Assembly: GCA_037178625.1 (NCBI GenBank)
Contig: CM074137.1
Span: forward strand, 1 to 64,000
Direction of reading: 5' to 3'
Length of the DNA stretch: 64,000 bases
From: Skeletonema tropicum
Lineage: Eukaryota > Bacillariophyta > Thalassiosirophyceae > Thalassiosirales > Thalassiosiraceae
Shown: one piece after another, positions 1 to 14,572 of the stretch
Numbering within the stretch: position 1 is the first letter of the stretch
How the letters are laid out: every line of letters begins with the position of its first letter
The notes under the pieces: generated by a model
Told to the model about the DNA's origin: nothing
Seen by the model: the letters and a program-made list of their open reading frames with translations, nothing else
The model's database searches: none
Translations under genes and position numbers: made by a program

Positions 1-3000
1 CCAGCACTGTGCATCGATATCCCCAGATAGCCAGCACTGGGCATCAATATCGCCAGATATCTAGCTCTGGGCATCAATATCCAGTGAGATATCTAGGACT
101 GGACATCGATATCACCATATATCTAGCACTGGGCATCGATATCCTGTGAGATATCTAGCACTGGGCATCGATATCGCAAGATTTCTAGCACTGGACATCG
201 ACATCAATATCCAGTGAGATATCTAGCACTGGGCATCGATATCCAGTGAGAGGATATCTAGCACTGGGCATCGATGTCACCAGATATCTAGCACTGGGCA
301 TCAATATCCCCAGATATCCAGCACTGGGCATAGATATCCCCAGATATCTAGCTCTGGGCATCGATATCCAATGAGATAGCCAGCACTGGGCATCGATATC
401 ACCATATATCTAGCACTGGGCATCGATATCCAGCACTGGGCATCGATATCCAGTGAGATATCTAGCTCTGGGCATCAATATCCAATGAGATATCTAGCAC
501 TGGGCATCGATATCACCATATATCTAGCACTGGGCATCGATATCCATTGAGATATCTAGCACAGGGCATCGATATCCAGTGAGATATCTAGCACTGGGCA
601 TTGATATGCCCAGATATCCAGCACTGTGCATCGATATCCCCAGAAAGCCAGCACTGGGCATCAATATCGCCAGATATCTAGCTCTGGGCATCGATATCCA
701 GTGAGATATCTAGGACTGGACATCGATATCGCCTGATATCTAGCACTGGGCATCGATATCCTGTGAGATATCTAGCACTGGGCATCAATATCGCAAGATT
801 TCTAGCACTGGGCATCGATATCCAGTGAGATATCTAGCACTGGGCATCGATATCCAGTGAGAGGATATCTAACACTGGGCATCGATGTCACCAGATATCT
901 AGCACTGGGCATCCATATCCCCAGATATCCAGCACTGGGCATAGATATCCCCAGATATCTAGCTCTGGGCATCGATATCCAATGAGATATCTAGCACTGG
1001 GCATCGATATCACCATATATCTAGCACTGGGCATCGATATCCAGTGAGATATCTAGCTCTGGGCATCAATATCCAATGAGATATCTAGCACTGGGCATCG
1101 ATATCACCATATATCTAGCACTGGGCATCGATATCCATTGAGATATCTAGCACAGGGCATCGATATCCAGTGAGATATCTAGCACTGGGCATTGATATGC
1201 CCAGATATCCAGCACTGTGCATCGATATCCCCAGATAGCCAGCACTGGGCATCAATATCGCCAGATATCTAGCTCTGGGCATCGATATCCAGTGAGATAT
1301 CTAGGACTGGACATCGATATCGCCTGATATCTAGCACTGGGCATCGATATCCTGTGAGATATCTAGCACTGGGCATCAATATCGCAAGATTTCTAGCACT
1401 GGGCATCGATATCCAGTGAGATATCTAGCACTGGGCATCGATATCCAGTGAGAGGATATCTAACACTGGGCATCGATGTCACCAGATATCTAGCACTGGG
1501 CATCAATATCCCCAGATATCCAGCACTGGGCATAGATATCCCCAGATATCTAGCTCTGGGCATCGATATCCAATGAGATATCTAGCACTGGGCATCGATA
1601 TCACCATATATCTAGCACTGGGCATCGATATCCAGCACTGGGCATCGATATCCAGTGAGATATCTAGCTCTGGGCATCAATATCCAATGAGATATCTAGC
1701 ACTGGGCATCGATATCACCATATATCTAGCACTGGGCATCGATATCCATTGAGATATCTAGCACAGGGCATCGATATCCAGTGAGATATCTAGCACTGGG
1801 CATTGATATGCCCAGATATCCAGCACTGTGCATCGATATTCCCAGATAGCCAGCACTGGGCATCAATATCGCCAGATATCTAGCTCTGGGCATCGATATC
1901 CAGTGAGATATCTAGGACTGGACATCGATATCGCCTGATATCTAGCACTGGGCATCGATATCCTGTGAGATATCTAGCACTGGGCATCAATATCGCAAGA
2001 TTTCTAGCACTGGGCATCGATATCCAGTGAGATATCTAGCACTGGGCATCGATATCCAGTGAGAGGATATCTAACACTGGGCATCGATGTCACCAGATAT
2101 CTAGCACTGGGCATCAATATCCCCAGATATCCAGCACTGGGCATAGATATCCCCAGATATCTAGCTCTGGGCATCGATATCCAGTGAGATATCTAGCACT
2201 GGGCATCGATATCACCATATATCTAGCACTGGGCATCGATATCCAGCACTGGGCATCGATATCCAGTGAGATATCTAGCTCTGGGCATCAATATCCAATG
2301 AGATATCTAGCACTGGGCATCGATATCACCATATATCTAGCACTGGGCATCGATATCCATTGAGATATCTAGCACAGGGCATCGATATCCAGTGAGAGGA
2401 TATCTAACACTGGGCATTGATATGCCCAGATATCCAGCACTGTGCATCGATATCCCCAGATAGCCAGCACTGGGCATCAATATCGCCAGATATCTAGCTC
2501 TGGGCATTGATATCCAGTGAGATATCTAGGACTGGACATCGATATCGCCTGATATCTAGCACTGGGCATCGATATCCTGTGAGATATCTAGCACTGGGCA
2601 TCAATATCGCAAGATTTCTAGCACTGGACATCGGCATCAATATTCGGTGAGATATCTAGCACTGGGCATCGATATCCAGTGAGAGGATATCTAACACTGG
2701 GCATCGATGTCACCAGATATCTAGCACTGGGCATCAATATCCCCAGATATCCAGCACTGGGCATAGATATCCCCAGATATCTAGCTCTGGGCATCGATAT
2801 CCAATGAGATATCTAGCACTGGGCATCGATATCACCATATATCTAGCACTGGGCATCGATATCCAGCACTGGGCATCGATATCCAGTGAGATATCTAGCT
2901 CTGGGCATCAATATCCAATGAGATATCTAGCACTGGGCATCGATATCACCATATATCTAGCACTGGGCATCGATATCCATTGAGATATCTAGCACAGGGC

Positions 3001-6000
3001 ATCGATATCCAGTGAGATATCTATCACTGGGCATTGATATGCCCAGATATCCAGCACTGTGCATCGATATCCCCAGATAGCCAGCACTGGGCATCAATAT
3101 CGCCAGATATCTAGCTCTGGGCATCGATATCCAGTGAGATATCTAGGACTGGACATCGATATCGCCTGATATCTAGCACTGGGCATCGATATCCTGTGAG
3201 ATATCTAGCACTGGGCATCAATATCGCAAGATTTCTAGCACTGGGCATCGATATCCAGTGAGATATCTAGCACTGGGCATTGATATCCAGTGAGAGGATA
3301 TCTAACACTGGGCATCGATGTCACCAGATATCTAGCACTGGGCATCAATATCCCCAGATATCCAGCACTGGGCATAGATATCCCCAGATATCTAGCTCTG
3401 GGCATCGATATCCAATGAGATATCTAGCACTGGGCATCGATATCACCATATATCTAGCACTGGGCATCGATATCCAGCACTGGGCATCGATATCCAGTGA
3501 GATATCTAGCTCTGGGCATCAATATCCAATGAGATATCTAGCACTGGGCATCGATATCACCATATATCTAGCACTGGGCATCGATATCCATTGAGATATC
3601 TAGCACAGGGCATCGATATCCAGTGAGATATCTAGCACTGGGCATTGATATGCCCAGATATCCAGCACTGTGCATCGATATCCCCAGATAGCCAGCACTG
3701 GGCATCAATATCGCCAGATATCTAGCTCTGGGCATCGATATCCAGTGAGATATCTAGGACTGGGCATCGATATCGCCTGATATCTAGCACTGGGCATCGA
3801 TATCCTGTGAGATATCTAGCACTGGGCATCAATATCGCAAGATTTCTAGCACTGGACATCGGCATCAATATTCAGTGAGATATCTAGCACTGGGCATCGA
3901 TATCCAGTGAGAGGATATCTAACACTGGGCATCGATGTCACCAGATATCTAGCACTGGGCATCAATATCCCCAGATATCCAGCACTGGGCATAGATATCC
4001 CCAGATATCTAGCTCTGGGCATCGATATCCAATGAGATATCTAGCACTGGGCATCGATATCACCATATATCTAGCACTGGGCATCGATATCCAGCACTGG
4101 GCATCGATATCCAGTGAGATATCTAGCTCTGGGCATCAATATCCAATGAGATATCTAGCACTGGGCATCGATATCACCATATATCTAGCACTGGGCATCG
4201 ATATCCATTGAGATATCTAGCACAGGGCATCGATATCCAGTGAGATATCTAGCACAGGGCATCGATATCCAGTGAGATATCTAGCACAGGGCATCGATAT
4301 CCAGTGAGATATCTAGCACTGGGCATTGATATGCCCAGATATCCAGCACTGTGCATCGATATCCCCAGATAGCCAGCACTGGGCATCAATATCGCCTGAT
4401 ATCTAGCTCTGGGCATCGATATCCAGTGAGATATCTAGGACTGGGCATCGATATCGCCTGATATCTAGCACTGGGCATCGATATCCTGTGAGACGATATC
4501 TAGCACTGGGCATCAATATCGCAAGATTTCTAGCACTGGACATCGGCATCAATATTCAGTGAGATATCTAGCACTGGGCATCGATATCCAGTGAGAGGAT
4601 ATCTAACACTGGGCATCGATGTCACCAGATATCTAGCACTGGGCATCAATATCCCCAGATATCCAGCACTGGGCATAGATATCCCCAGATATCTAGCTCT
4701 GGGCATCGATATCCAATGAGATATCTAGCACTGGGCATCGATATCACCATATATCTAGCACTGGGCATCGATATCCAGTGAGATATCTAGCTCTGGGCAT
4801 CAATATCCAATGAGATATCTAGCACTGGGCATCGATATCACCATATATCTAGCACTGGGCATCGATATCCATTGAGATATCTAGCACAGGGCATCGATAT
4901 CCAGTGAGATATCTAGCACTGGGCATTGATATGCCCAGATATCCAGCACTGTGCATCGATATCCCCAGATAGCCAGCACTGGGCATCAATATCGCCAGAT
5001 ATCTAGCTCTGGGCATCGATATCCAGTGAGATATCTAGCACTGGACATCAATATCGCCTGATATCTAGCACTGGGCATCGATATCCTGTGAGATATCTAG
5101 CACTGGGCATCGATATCGCAAGATTTCTAGCACTGAGCATCGGCATCAATATCCAGTGAGATATCTAGCACTGGGCATCGATATCCAGTGAGAGGATATC
5201 TAACACTGGGCATCGATGTCACCAGATATCTAGCACTGGGCATCAATATCCCCAGATATCCAGCACTGGGCATAGATATCCCCAGATATCTAGCTCTGGG
5301 CATCGATATCCAATGAGATATCTAGCACTGGGCATCGATATCACCATATATCTAGCACTGGGCATCGATATCCAGCACTGGGCATCGATATCCAGTGAGA
5401 TATCTAGCTCTGGGCATCAATATCCAATGAGATATCTAGCACTGGGCATCGATATCACCATATATCTAGCACTGGGCATCGATATCCATTGAGATATCTA
5501 GCACAGGGCATCGATATCCAGTGAGATATCTAGCACTGGGCATTGATATGCCCAGATATCCAGCACTGTGCATCGATATCCCCAGATATCCAGCACTGGG
5601 CATCAATATCGCCAGATATCTAGCTCTGGGCATCGATATCCAGTGAGATATCTAGGACTGGACATCGATATCGCCTGATATCTAGCACTGGGCATCGATA
5701 TCCTGTGAGATATCTAGCACTGGGCATCGATATCGCAAGATTTCTAGCACTGAGCATCGGCATCAATATCCAGTGAGATATCTAGCACTGGGCATCGATA
5801 TCCAGTGAGAGGATATCTAACACTGGGCATCGATGTCACCAGATATCTAGCACTGGGCATCAATATCCCCAGATATCCAGCACTGGGCATAGATATCCCC
5901 AGATATCTAGCTCTGGGCATCGAAATCCAATTAGATATCTAGCACTGGGCATCAATATCACCATATATCTAGCACTGGGCATCGATATCCAGCACTGGGC

Positions 6001-9000
6001 ATCGATATCCAGTGAGATATCTAGCTCTGGGCATCAATATCCAATGAGATATCTAGCACTGGGCATCGATATCACCATATATCTAGCACTGGGCATCGAT
6101 ATCCATTGAGATATCTAGCACAGGGCATCGATATCCAGTGAGATATCTAGCACTGGGCATTGATATGCCCAGATATCCAGCACTGTGCATCGATATCCCC
6201 AGATAGCCAGCACTGGGCATCAATATCGCCAGATATCTAGCTCTGGGCATCGATATCCAGTGAGATATCTAGGACTGGGCATCGATATCGCCTGATATCT
6301 AGCTCTGGGCATCGATATCCTGTGAGATATCTAGCACTGGGCATCGATATGGCAAGATTTCTAGCACTGGGCATCGGCATCAATATCCAGTGAGATATCT
6401 AGCACTGGGCATCGATATCCAGTGAGAGGATATCTAACACTGGGCATCGATGTCACCAGATATCTAGCACTGGGCATCAATATCCCCAGATATCCAGCAC
6501 TGGGCATAGATATCCCCAGATATCTAGCTCTGGGCATCGATATCCAATGAGATATCTAGCACTGGGCATCGATATCACCATATATCTAGCACTGGGCATC
6601 GATATCCAGCACTGGGCATCGATATCCAGTGAGATATCTAGCTCTGGGCATCAATATCCAATGAGATATCTAGCACTGGGCATCGATATCACCATATATC
6701 TAGCACTGGGCATCGATATCCATTGAGATATCTAGCACAGGGCATCGATATCCAGTGAGATATCTAGCACTGGGCATTGATATGCCCAGATATCCAGCAC
6801 TGTGCATCGATATCCCCAGATAGCCAGCACTGGGCATCAATATCGCCAGATATCTAGCTCTGGGCATCGATATCCAGTGAGATATCTAGGACTGGACATC
6901 GATATCGCCTGATATCTAGCACTGGGCATCGATATCCCGTGAGATATCTAGCACTGGGCATCGATATCGCAAGATTTCTAGCACTGGGCATCGATATCCA
7001 GTGAGAGGATATCTAACACTGGGCATCGATGTCACCAGATATCTAGCACTGGGCATCAATATCCCCAGATATCCAGCACTGGGCATAGATATCCCCAGAT
7101 ATCTAGCTCTGGGCATCGATATCCAATGAGATATCTAGCACTGGGCATCGATATCACCATATATCTAGCACTGGGCATCGATATCCAGCACTGGGCATCG
7201 ATATCCAGTGAGATATCTAGCTCTGGGCATCAATATATCCAATGAGATATCTAGCACTGGGCATCGATATCACCATATATCTAGCACTGGGCATCGATAT
7301 CCATTGAGGTATCTAGCACAAAGCATCGATATCCAGTGAGATATCTAGCACTGGGCATTGATATGCCCAGATATCCAGCACTGTGCATCGATATCCCCAG
7401 ATATCCAGCACAGGGCATCAATATCGCCAGATAGCCAGCACTGGGCATCAATATCGCCAGATATCTAGCTCTGGGCATCGATATCCAGTGAGATATCTAG
7501 GACTGGACATCAATATCGCCTGATATCTAGCTCTGGGCATCGATATCCTGTGAGATATCTAGCACTGGGCATCGATATCGCAAGATTTCTAGCACTGGGC
7601 ATCGATATCCAGTGAGATATCTAGCACTGGGCATCGATATCCAGTGAGAGGATATCTAACACTGGGCATCGATGTCACCAGATATCTAGCACTGGGCATC
7701 AATATCCCCAGATACTCAGCACTGGGCATAGATATCCCCAGATATCTAGCTCTGGGCATTGATATCCAATGAGATATCTAGCACTGGGCATCGATATCAC
7801 CATATATCTAGCACTGGGCATCGATATCCAGCACTGGGCATCGATATCCAGTGAGATATCTAGCTCTGGGTATCAATATCCAATGAGATATCTAGCACTG
7901 GGCATCGATATCACCATATATCTAGCACTGGGCATCGATATCCATTGAGATATCTTGCACAGGGCATCGATATCCAGTGAGATATCTAGCACTGGGCATT
8001 GATATGCCCAGATATTTAGCACTGGGCATCGATATCCCCAGATAGCCAGCACTGGGCATCAATATCGCCAGATATCTAGCTCTGGGCATCGATATCCAGT
8101 GAGATATCTAGGACTGGACATCGATATCGCCTGATATCTAGCACTGGGCATCGATATCCTGTGAGATATCTAGCACTGGGCATCGATATCGCAAGATTTC
8201 TAGCACTGGGCATCGGCATCAATATCCAGTGAGATATCTAGCACTGGGCATCGATATCCAGTGAGAGGATATCTAACACTGGGCATCGATGTCACCAGAT
8301 ATCTAGCACTGGGCATCAATATCCCCAGATATCCAGCACTGGGCATAGATATCCCCAGATATCTAGCTCTGGGCATCGATATCCAATGAGATATCTAGCA
8401 CTGGGCATCGATATCACCATATATCTAGCACTGGGCATCGATATCCAGCACTGGGCATCGATATCCAGTGAGATATCTAGCTCTGGGCATCAATATCCAA
8501 TGAGATATCTAGCACTGGGCATCGATATCACCATATATCTAGCACTGGGCATCGATATCCATTGAGATATCTAGCACAGGGCAACGATATCCAGTGAGAT
8601 ATCTAGCACTGGGCATTGATATGCCCAGATATCCAGCACTGTGCATCGATATCCCCAGATAGCCAGCACTGGGCATCAATATCGCCAGATATCTAGCTCT
8701 GGGCATCGATATCCAGTGAGATATCTAGGACTGGACATCGATATCGCCTGATATCTAGCACTGGGCATCGATATCCTGTGAGATATCTAGCACTGGGCAT
8801 CGATATCGCAAGATTTCTAGCACTGGACATCGGCATCAATATCCAGTGAGATATCTAGCACTGGGCATCGATATCCAGTGAGAGGATATCTAACACTGGG
8901 CATCGATGTCACCAGATATCTAGCACTGATCATCAATATCCCCAGATATCCAGCACTGGGCATAGATATCCCCAGATATCTAGCTCTGGGCATCGATATC

Positions 9001-9908
9001 CAATGAGATATCTAGCACTGGGCATCGATATCACCATATATCTAGCACTGGGCATCGATATCCAGCACTGGGCATCGATATCCAGTGAGATATCTAGCAC
9101 TGGGCATCAATATCCAATGAGATATCTAGCACTGGGCATCGATATTACCATATATCTAGCACTGGGCATCGATATCCATTGAAATATCTAGCACAGGGCA
9201 TCGATATCCAGTGAGATATCTAGCACTGGGCATTGATATGCCCAGATATCCAGCACTGTGCATCGATATCCCCAGATAGCCAGCACTGGGCATCAATATC
9301 GCCAGATATCTAGCTCTGGGCATCGATATCCAGTGAGATATCTAGGACTGGACATCGATATCGCCTGATATCTAGCACTGGGCATCGATATCCAGTGAGA
9401 TATCTAGCACTGGGCATCGATATCGCAAGATTTCTAGCACTGGGCATCGATATCCAGTGAGATATCTAGCACTGGGCATCGATATCCAGTGAGAGGAAAT
9501 CTAACACTGGGCATCGATGTCACCAGATATCTAGCACTGGGCATCAATATCCCCAGATATCCAGCACTGGGCATAGATATCCCCAGATATCTAGCTCTGG
9601 GCATCGATATCCAATGAGATATCTAGCACTGGGCATCAATATCCAGCACTGGGCATCGATATCCAGTGAGATATCTAGCTCTGGGCATCAATATCCAATG
9701 AGATATCTAGCACTGGGCATCGATATCATCATATATCTAGCACTGGGCATCGATATCCATTGAGATATCTAGCACAGGGCATCGATATCCAGTGAGATAT
9801 CTAGCACTGGGCATTGATATGCCCAGATATCCAGCACTGTGCATCGATATCCCCAGATAGCCAGCACTGGGCATCAATACCGCCAGATATCTAGCTCTGG
9901 GCATCGAT
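1..9908 (+). repeat. GATATC higher-order satellite, forward arm
   Basis: The block is built of diverged subrepeats of about 28-33 bp around the core TAGCACTGGGCATCGATATC. Subrepeat variants recur in fixed order, giving a higher-order unit. The landmark GAGAGGATATCTAACACTGG (or a close variant) occurs near 248, 859, 1450, 2061, 2681, 3292, 3909, 4593, 5190, 5807, 6424, 7003, 7646, 8263, 8880 and 9491. Spacings are mostly 611-617 bp (range 579-684), so about 16 units are present. The 684-bp interval carries extra copies of one subrepeat (4228-4320). Open frames inside are stop-free translations of the repeat, not genes. The self-complementary GATATC and ATCGAT steps make each subrepeat partly palindromic. 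Confidence 0.97.
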
Positions 9909-9920
9909 ATCGATGCCCAG
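9897..9920. repeat. Head-to-head satellite junction palindrome
   Basis: A perfect 24-bp palindrome, CTGGGCATCGAT followed by its reverse complement, marks the axis (9908/9909) at which the satellite reverses. The arms outside it are in different phases of the higher-order unit, so the junction was not formed by simply folding one unit back on itself. Confidence 0.9.
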
Positions 9921-12900
9921 TGCTGGATATCGATGCCCAGTGCTAGATATATGGTGATATCGATGCCCAGTGCTAGATATCTCATTGGATATCGATGCCC
10001 AGAGCTAGATATCTGGGGATATCTATGCCCAGTGCTGGATATCTGGGGATATTGATGCCCAGTGCTAGATATCTGGTGACATCGATGCCCAGTGTTAGAT
10101 ATCCTCTCACTGGATATCGATGCCCAGTGCTAGATATCTCACTGGATATTGATGCCGATGCCCAGTGCTAGAAATCTTGCGATATCGATGCCCAGTGCTA
10201 GATATCTCACAGGATATCGATGCCCAGTGCTAGATATCAGGCGATATCGATGTCCAGTCCTAGATATCTCACTGGATATCGATGCCCAGAGCTAGATATC
10301 TGGCGGTATTGATGCCCAGTGCTGGCTATCTGGGGATATCGATGCACAGTGCTGGATATCTGGGCATATCAATGCCCAGTGCTAGATATCTCACTGGATA
10401 TCGATGCCCTGTGCTAGATATCTCAATGGATATCGATGCCCAGTGCTAGATATATGGTGATATCGATGCCCAGTGCTAGATATCTCATTGGATATTGATG
10501 CCCAGAGCTAGATATCTCACTGGATATCGATGCCCAGTGCTGGATATTGATGCCCAGTGCTAGATATCTCATTGGATATCGATGCCCAGAGCTAGATATC
10601 TGGGGATATCTATGCCCAGTGCTGGATATCTGGGGATATTGATGCCCAGTGCTAGATATCTGGTGACATCGATGCCCAGTGTTAGATATCCTCTCACTGG
10701 ATATCGATGCCCAGTGCTAGATATCTCACTGGATATCGATGCCCAGTGCTAGAAATCTTGCGATATCGATGCCCAGTGCTAGATATCTCACAGGATATCG
10801 ATGCCCAGTGCTAGATATCAGGCGATATCGATGTCCAGTCCTAGATATCTCACTGGATATCGATGCCCAGAGCTAGATATTTGGCGATATTGATGCCCAG
10901 TGCTGGCTATCTGGGGATATTGATGCACAGTGCTGGATATCTGGGCATATCAATGCCCTGTGCTAGATATCTCACTGGATATCGATGCCCTGTGCTAGAT
11001 ATCTCAATGGATATCGATGCCCAGTGCTAGATATATGGTGATATCGATGCCCAGTGCTAGATATCTCATTGGATATTGATGCCCAGAGCTAGATATCTCA
11101 CTGGATATCGATGCCCAGTGCTGGATATTGATGCCCAGTGCTAGATATATGGTGATATCGATGCCCAGTGCTAGATATCTCATTGGATATCGATGCCCAG
11201 AGCTAGATATCTGGGAATATCTATGCCCAGTGCTGGATATCTGGGGATATTGATGCCCAGTGCTAGATATCTGGTGACATCGATGCCCAGTGTTAGATAT
11301 CCTCTCACTGGATATCGATGCCCAGTGCTAGATATCTCACTGGATATCGATGCCCAGTGCTAGAAATCTTTCAATATATCGATGCCCAGTGCTAGATATC
11401 TCACAGGATATCGATGCCCAGTGCTAGATATCAGGCGATATCGATGTCCAGTCCTAGATATCTCACTGGATATCGATGCCCAGAGCTAGATATCTGGCGA
11501 TATTGATGCCCAGTGCTGGCTATCTGGGGATATCAATGCACAGTGCTGGATATCTGGGCATATCAATGCCCAGTGCTAGATATCTCACTGGATATCGATG
11601 CCCTCTGCTAGATATCTCAATGGATATCGATGCCCAGTGCTAGATATATGGTGATATCGATGCCCAGTGCTCGATATCTCATTGGATATTGATGCCCAGA
11701 GCTAGATATCTCACTGGATATCGATGCCCAGTGCTGGATATCGATGCCCAGTGCTAGATATATGGTGATATCAATGCCCAGTGCTAGATATCTCATTGGA
11801 TATGATATTGATGCCCAGTGCTAGATATCTGGTGACATCGATGCCCAGTGTTAGATATCCTCTCACTGGATATCGATGCCCAGTGCTAGATATCTCACTG
11901 GATATCGATGCCCAGTGCTAGAAATCTTGCGATATCGATGCCCAGTGCTAGATATCTCACAGGATATCGATGCCCAGTGCTAGATATCAGGCGATATCGA
12001 TGTCCAGTCCTAGATATCTCACTGAATATCGATGCCCAGAGCTAGATATCTGGCGATATTGATGCCCAGTGCTGGCTATCTGGGGATATCGATGCACAGT
12101 GCTGGATATCTGGGCATATCAATGCCCAGTGCTAGATATCTCACTGGATATCGATGCCCTGTGCTAGATATCTCAATGGATATTGATGCCCAGTGCTAGA
12201 TATATGGTGATATCGATGCCCAGTGCTAGATATCTCATTGGATATTGATGCCCAGAGCTAGATATCTCACTGGATATCGATGCCCAGTGCTGGATATCGA
12301 TGCCCAGTGCTAGATATATGGTGATATCGATGCCCAGTGTTAGATATCTCATTGGATATCGATGCCCAGAGCTAGATATCTGGGGATATCTATGCCCAGT
12401 GCTGGATATCTGGGGATATTGATGCCCAGTGCTAGATATCTGGTGACATCGATGCCCAGTGTTAGATATCCTCTCACTGGATATCGATGACCAGTGCTAG
12501 ATATCTCACTGAATATCGATGCCCAGTGCTAGAAATCTTGCGATATCGATGCCCAGTGCTAGATATCTCACAGGATATCGATGCCCAGTGCTAGATATCA
12601 GGCGATATCGATGTCCAGTCCTAGATATCTCACTGGATATCGATGCCCAGAGCTAGATATCTGGCGATATTGATGCCCAGTGCTGGCTATCTGGGGATAT
12701 CGATGCACGGTGCTGGATATCTGGGCATATCAATGCCCAGTGCTATATTAGATATCTCACTGGATATCAATGCCCAGTGCTAGAAATCTTGCGATATCGA
12801 TGCCCAGTGCTAGATATCTCACAGGATATCGATGCCCAGTGCTAGATATCTCACAGGATATCGATGCCCAGTGCTAGATATCAGGCGATATCAATGTCCA

Positions 12901-14572
12901 GTCCTAGATATCTCACTGGATATCGATGCCCAGAGCTAGATATCTGGCGATATTGATGCCCAGTGCTGGCTATCTGGGGATATCGATGCACAGTGCTGGA
13001 TATCTGGGCATATCAATGCCCAGTGCTAGATATCTCACTGGATATCGATGCCCTGTGCTAGATATCTCAATGGATATCGATGCCCAGTGCTAGATATATG
13101 GTGATATCGATGCCCAGTGCTAGATATCTCATTGGATATTGATGCCCAGAGCTAGATATCTCACTGGATATCGATGCCCAGTGCTGGATATCGATGCCCA
13201 GTGCTAGATATATGGTGATATCGATGCCCAGTGCTAGATATCTCATTGGATATCGATGCCCAGAGCTAGATATCTGGGGATATCTATGCCCAGTGCTGGA
13301 TATCTGGGGATATTGATGCCCAGTGCTAGATATCTGGTGACATCGATGCCCAGTGTTAGATATCCTCTCACTGGATATCGATGCCCAGTGCTAGATATCT
13401 CACTGGATATCGATGCCCAGTGCTAGAAATCTTGCGATATCGATGCCCAGTGCTAGATATCTCACAGGATATCGATGCCCAGTGCTAGATATCAGGCAAT
13501 ATCGATGTCCAGTCCTAGATATCTCACTGGATATCGATGCCCAGAGCTAGATATCTGGCGATATTGATGCCCAGTGCTGGCTATCTGGGGATATCGATGC
13601 ACAGTGCTGGATATCTGGGCATATCAATGCCCAGTGCTAGATATCTCACTGGATATCGATGCCCTGTGCTAGATATCTCAATGGATATCGATGCCCAGTA
13701 CTAGATATATGGTGATATCGATGCCCAGTGCTAGATATCTCATTGGATATTGATGCCCAGAGCTAGATATCTCACTGGATATCGATGCCCAGTGCTGGAT
13801 ATCGATGCCCAGTGCTAGATATATGGTGATATCGATGCCCAGTGCTAGATATCTCATTGGATATCGATGCCCAGAGCTAGATATCTGGGGATATCTATGC
13901 CCAGTGCTGGATATCTGGGGATATTGATGCCCAGTGCTAGATATCTGGTGACATCGATGCCCAGTGTTAGATATCCTCTCACTGGATATCGATGCCCAGT
14001 GCTAGATATCTCACTGGATATTGATGCCGATGCCCAGTGCTAGAAATCTTGTGATATCGATGCCCAGTGCTAGATATCTCACAGGATATCGATGCCCAGT
14101 GCTAGATATCAGGCGATATCGATGTCCAGTCCTAGATATCTCACTGGATATCGATGCCCAGAGCTAGATATCTGGCGATATTGATGCCCAGTGCTTGCTA
14201 TCTGGGGATATCGATGCACAGTGCTGGATATCTGGGCATATCAATGCCCAGTGCTAGATATCTCACTGGATATTGATGCCCTGTGCTAGATATCTCAATG
14301 GATATCGATGCCCAGTGCTAGATATATGGTGATATCGATGCCCAGTGCTAGATATCTCATTGAATATTGATGCCCAGAGCTAGATATCTCACTGGATATC
14401 GATGCCCAGTGCTGGATATCGATGCCCAGTGCTAGATATATGGTGATATCGATGCCCAATGCTAGATATCTCATTGGATATCGATGCCCAGAGCTAGATA
14501 TCTGGGGATATCTATGCCCAGTGCTGGATATCTGGGGATATTGATGCCCAGTGCTAGATATCTGGTGACATC
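9909..14572 (-). repeat. GATATC satellite, inverted arm
   Basis: This is the same satellite in opposite orientation, about 7.5 higher-order units. Local rearrangements shorten some units: near 11806 (ggatatgatattg) and near 12744 (gctatattagat) subrepeats are lost. The arm ends at 14572, where a transposon left end begins in mid-subrepeat after tggtgacatc. A forward-looking 102-codon frame at 14295-14603 runs out of the satellite and is not a gene. Confidence 0.96.

Noticed and set aside
1..14572. CRISPR-like array of regular short repeats and several open frames
   Set aside because: There are no unique spacers; the intervals are themselves repeat variants. The open frames are stop-free translations of the satellite and recur with its period.
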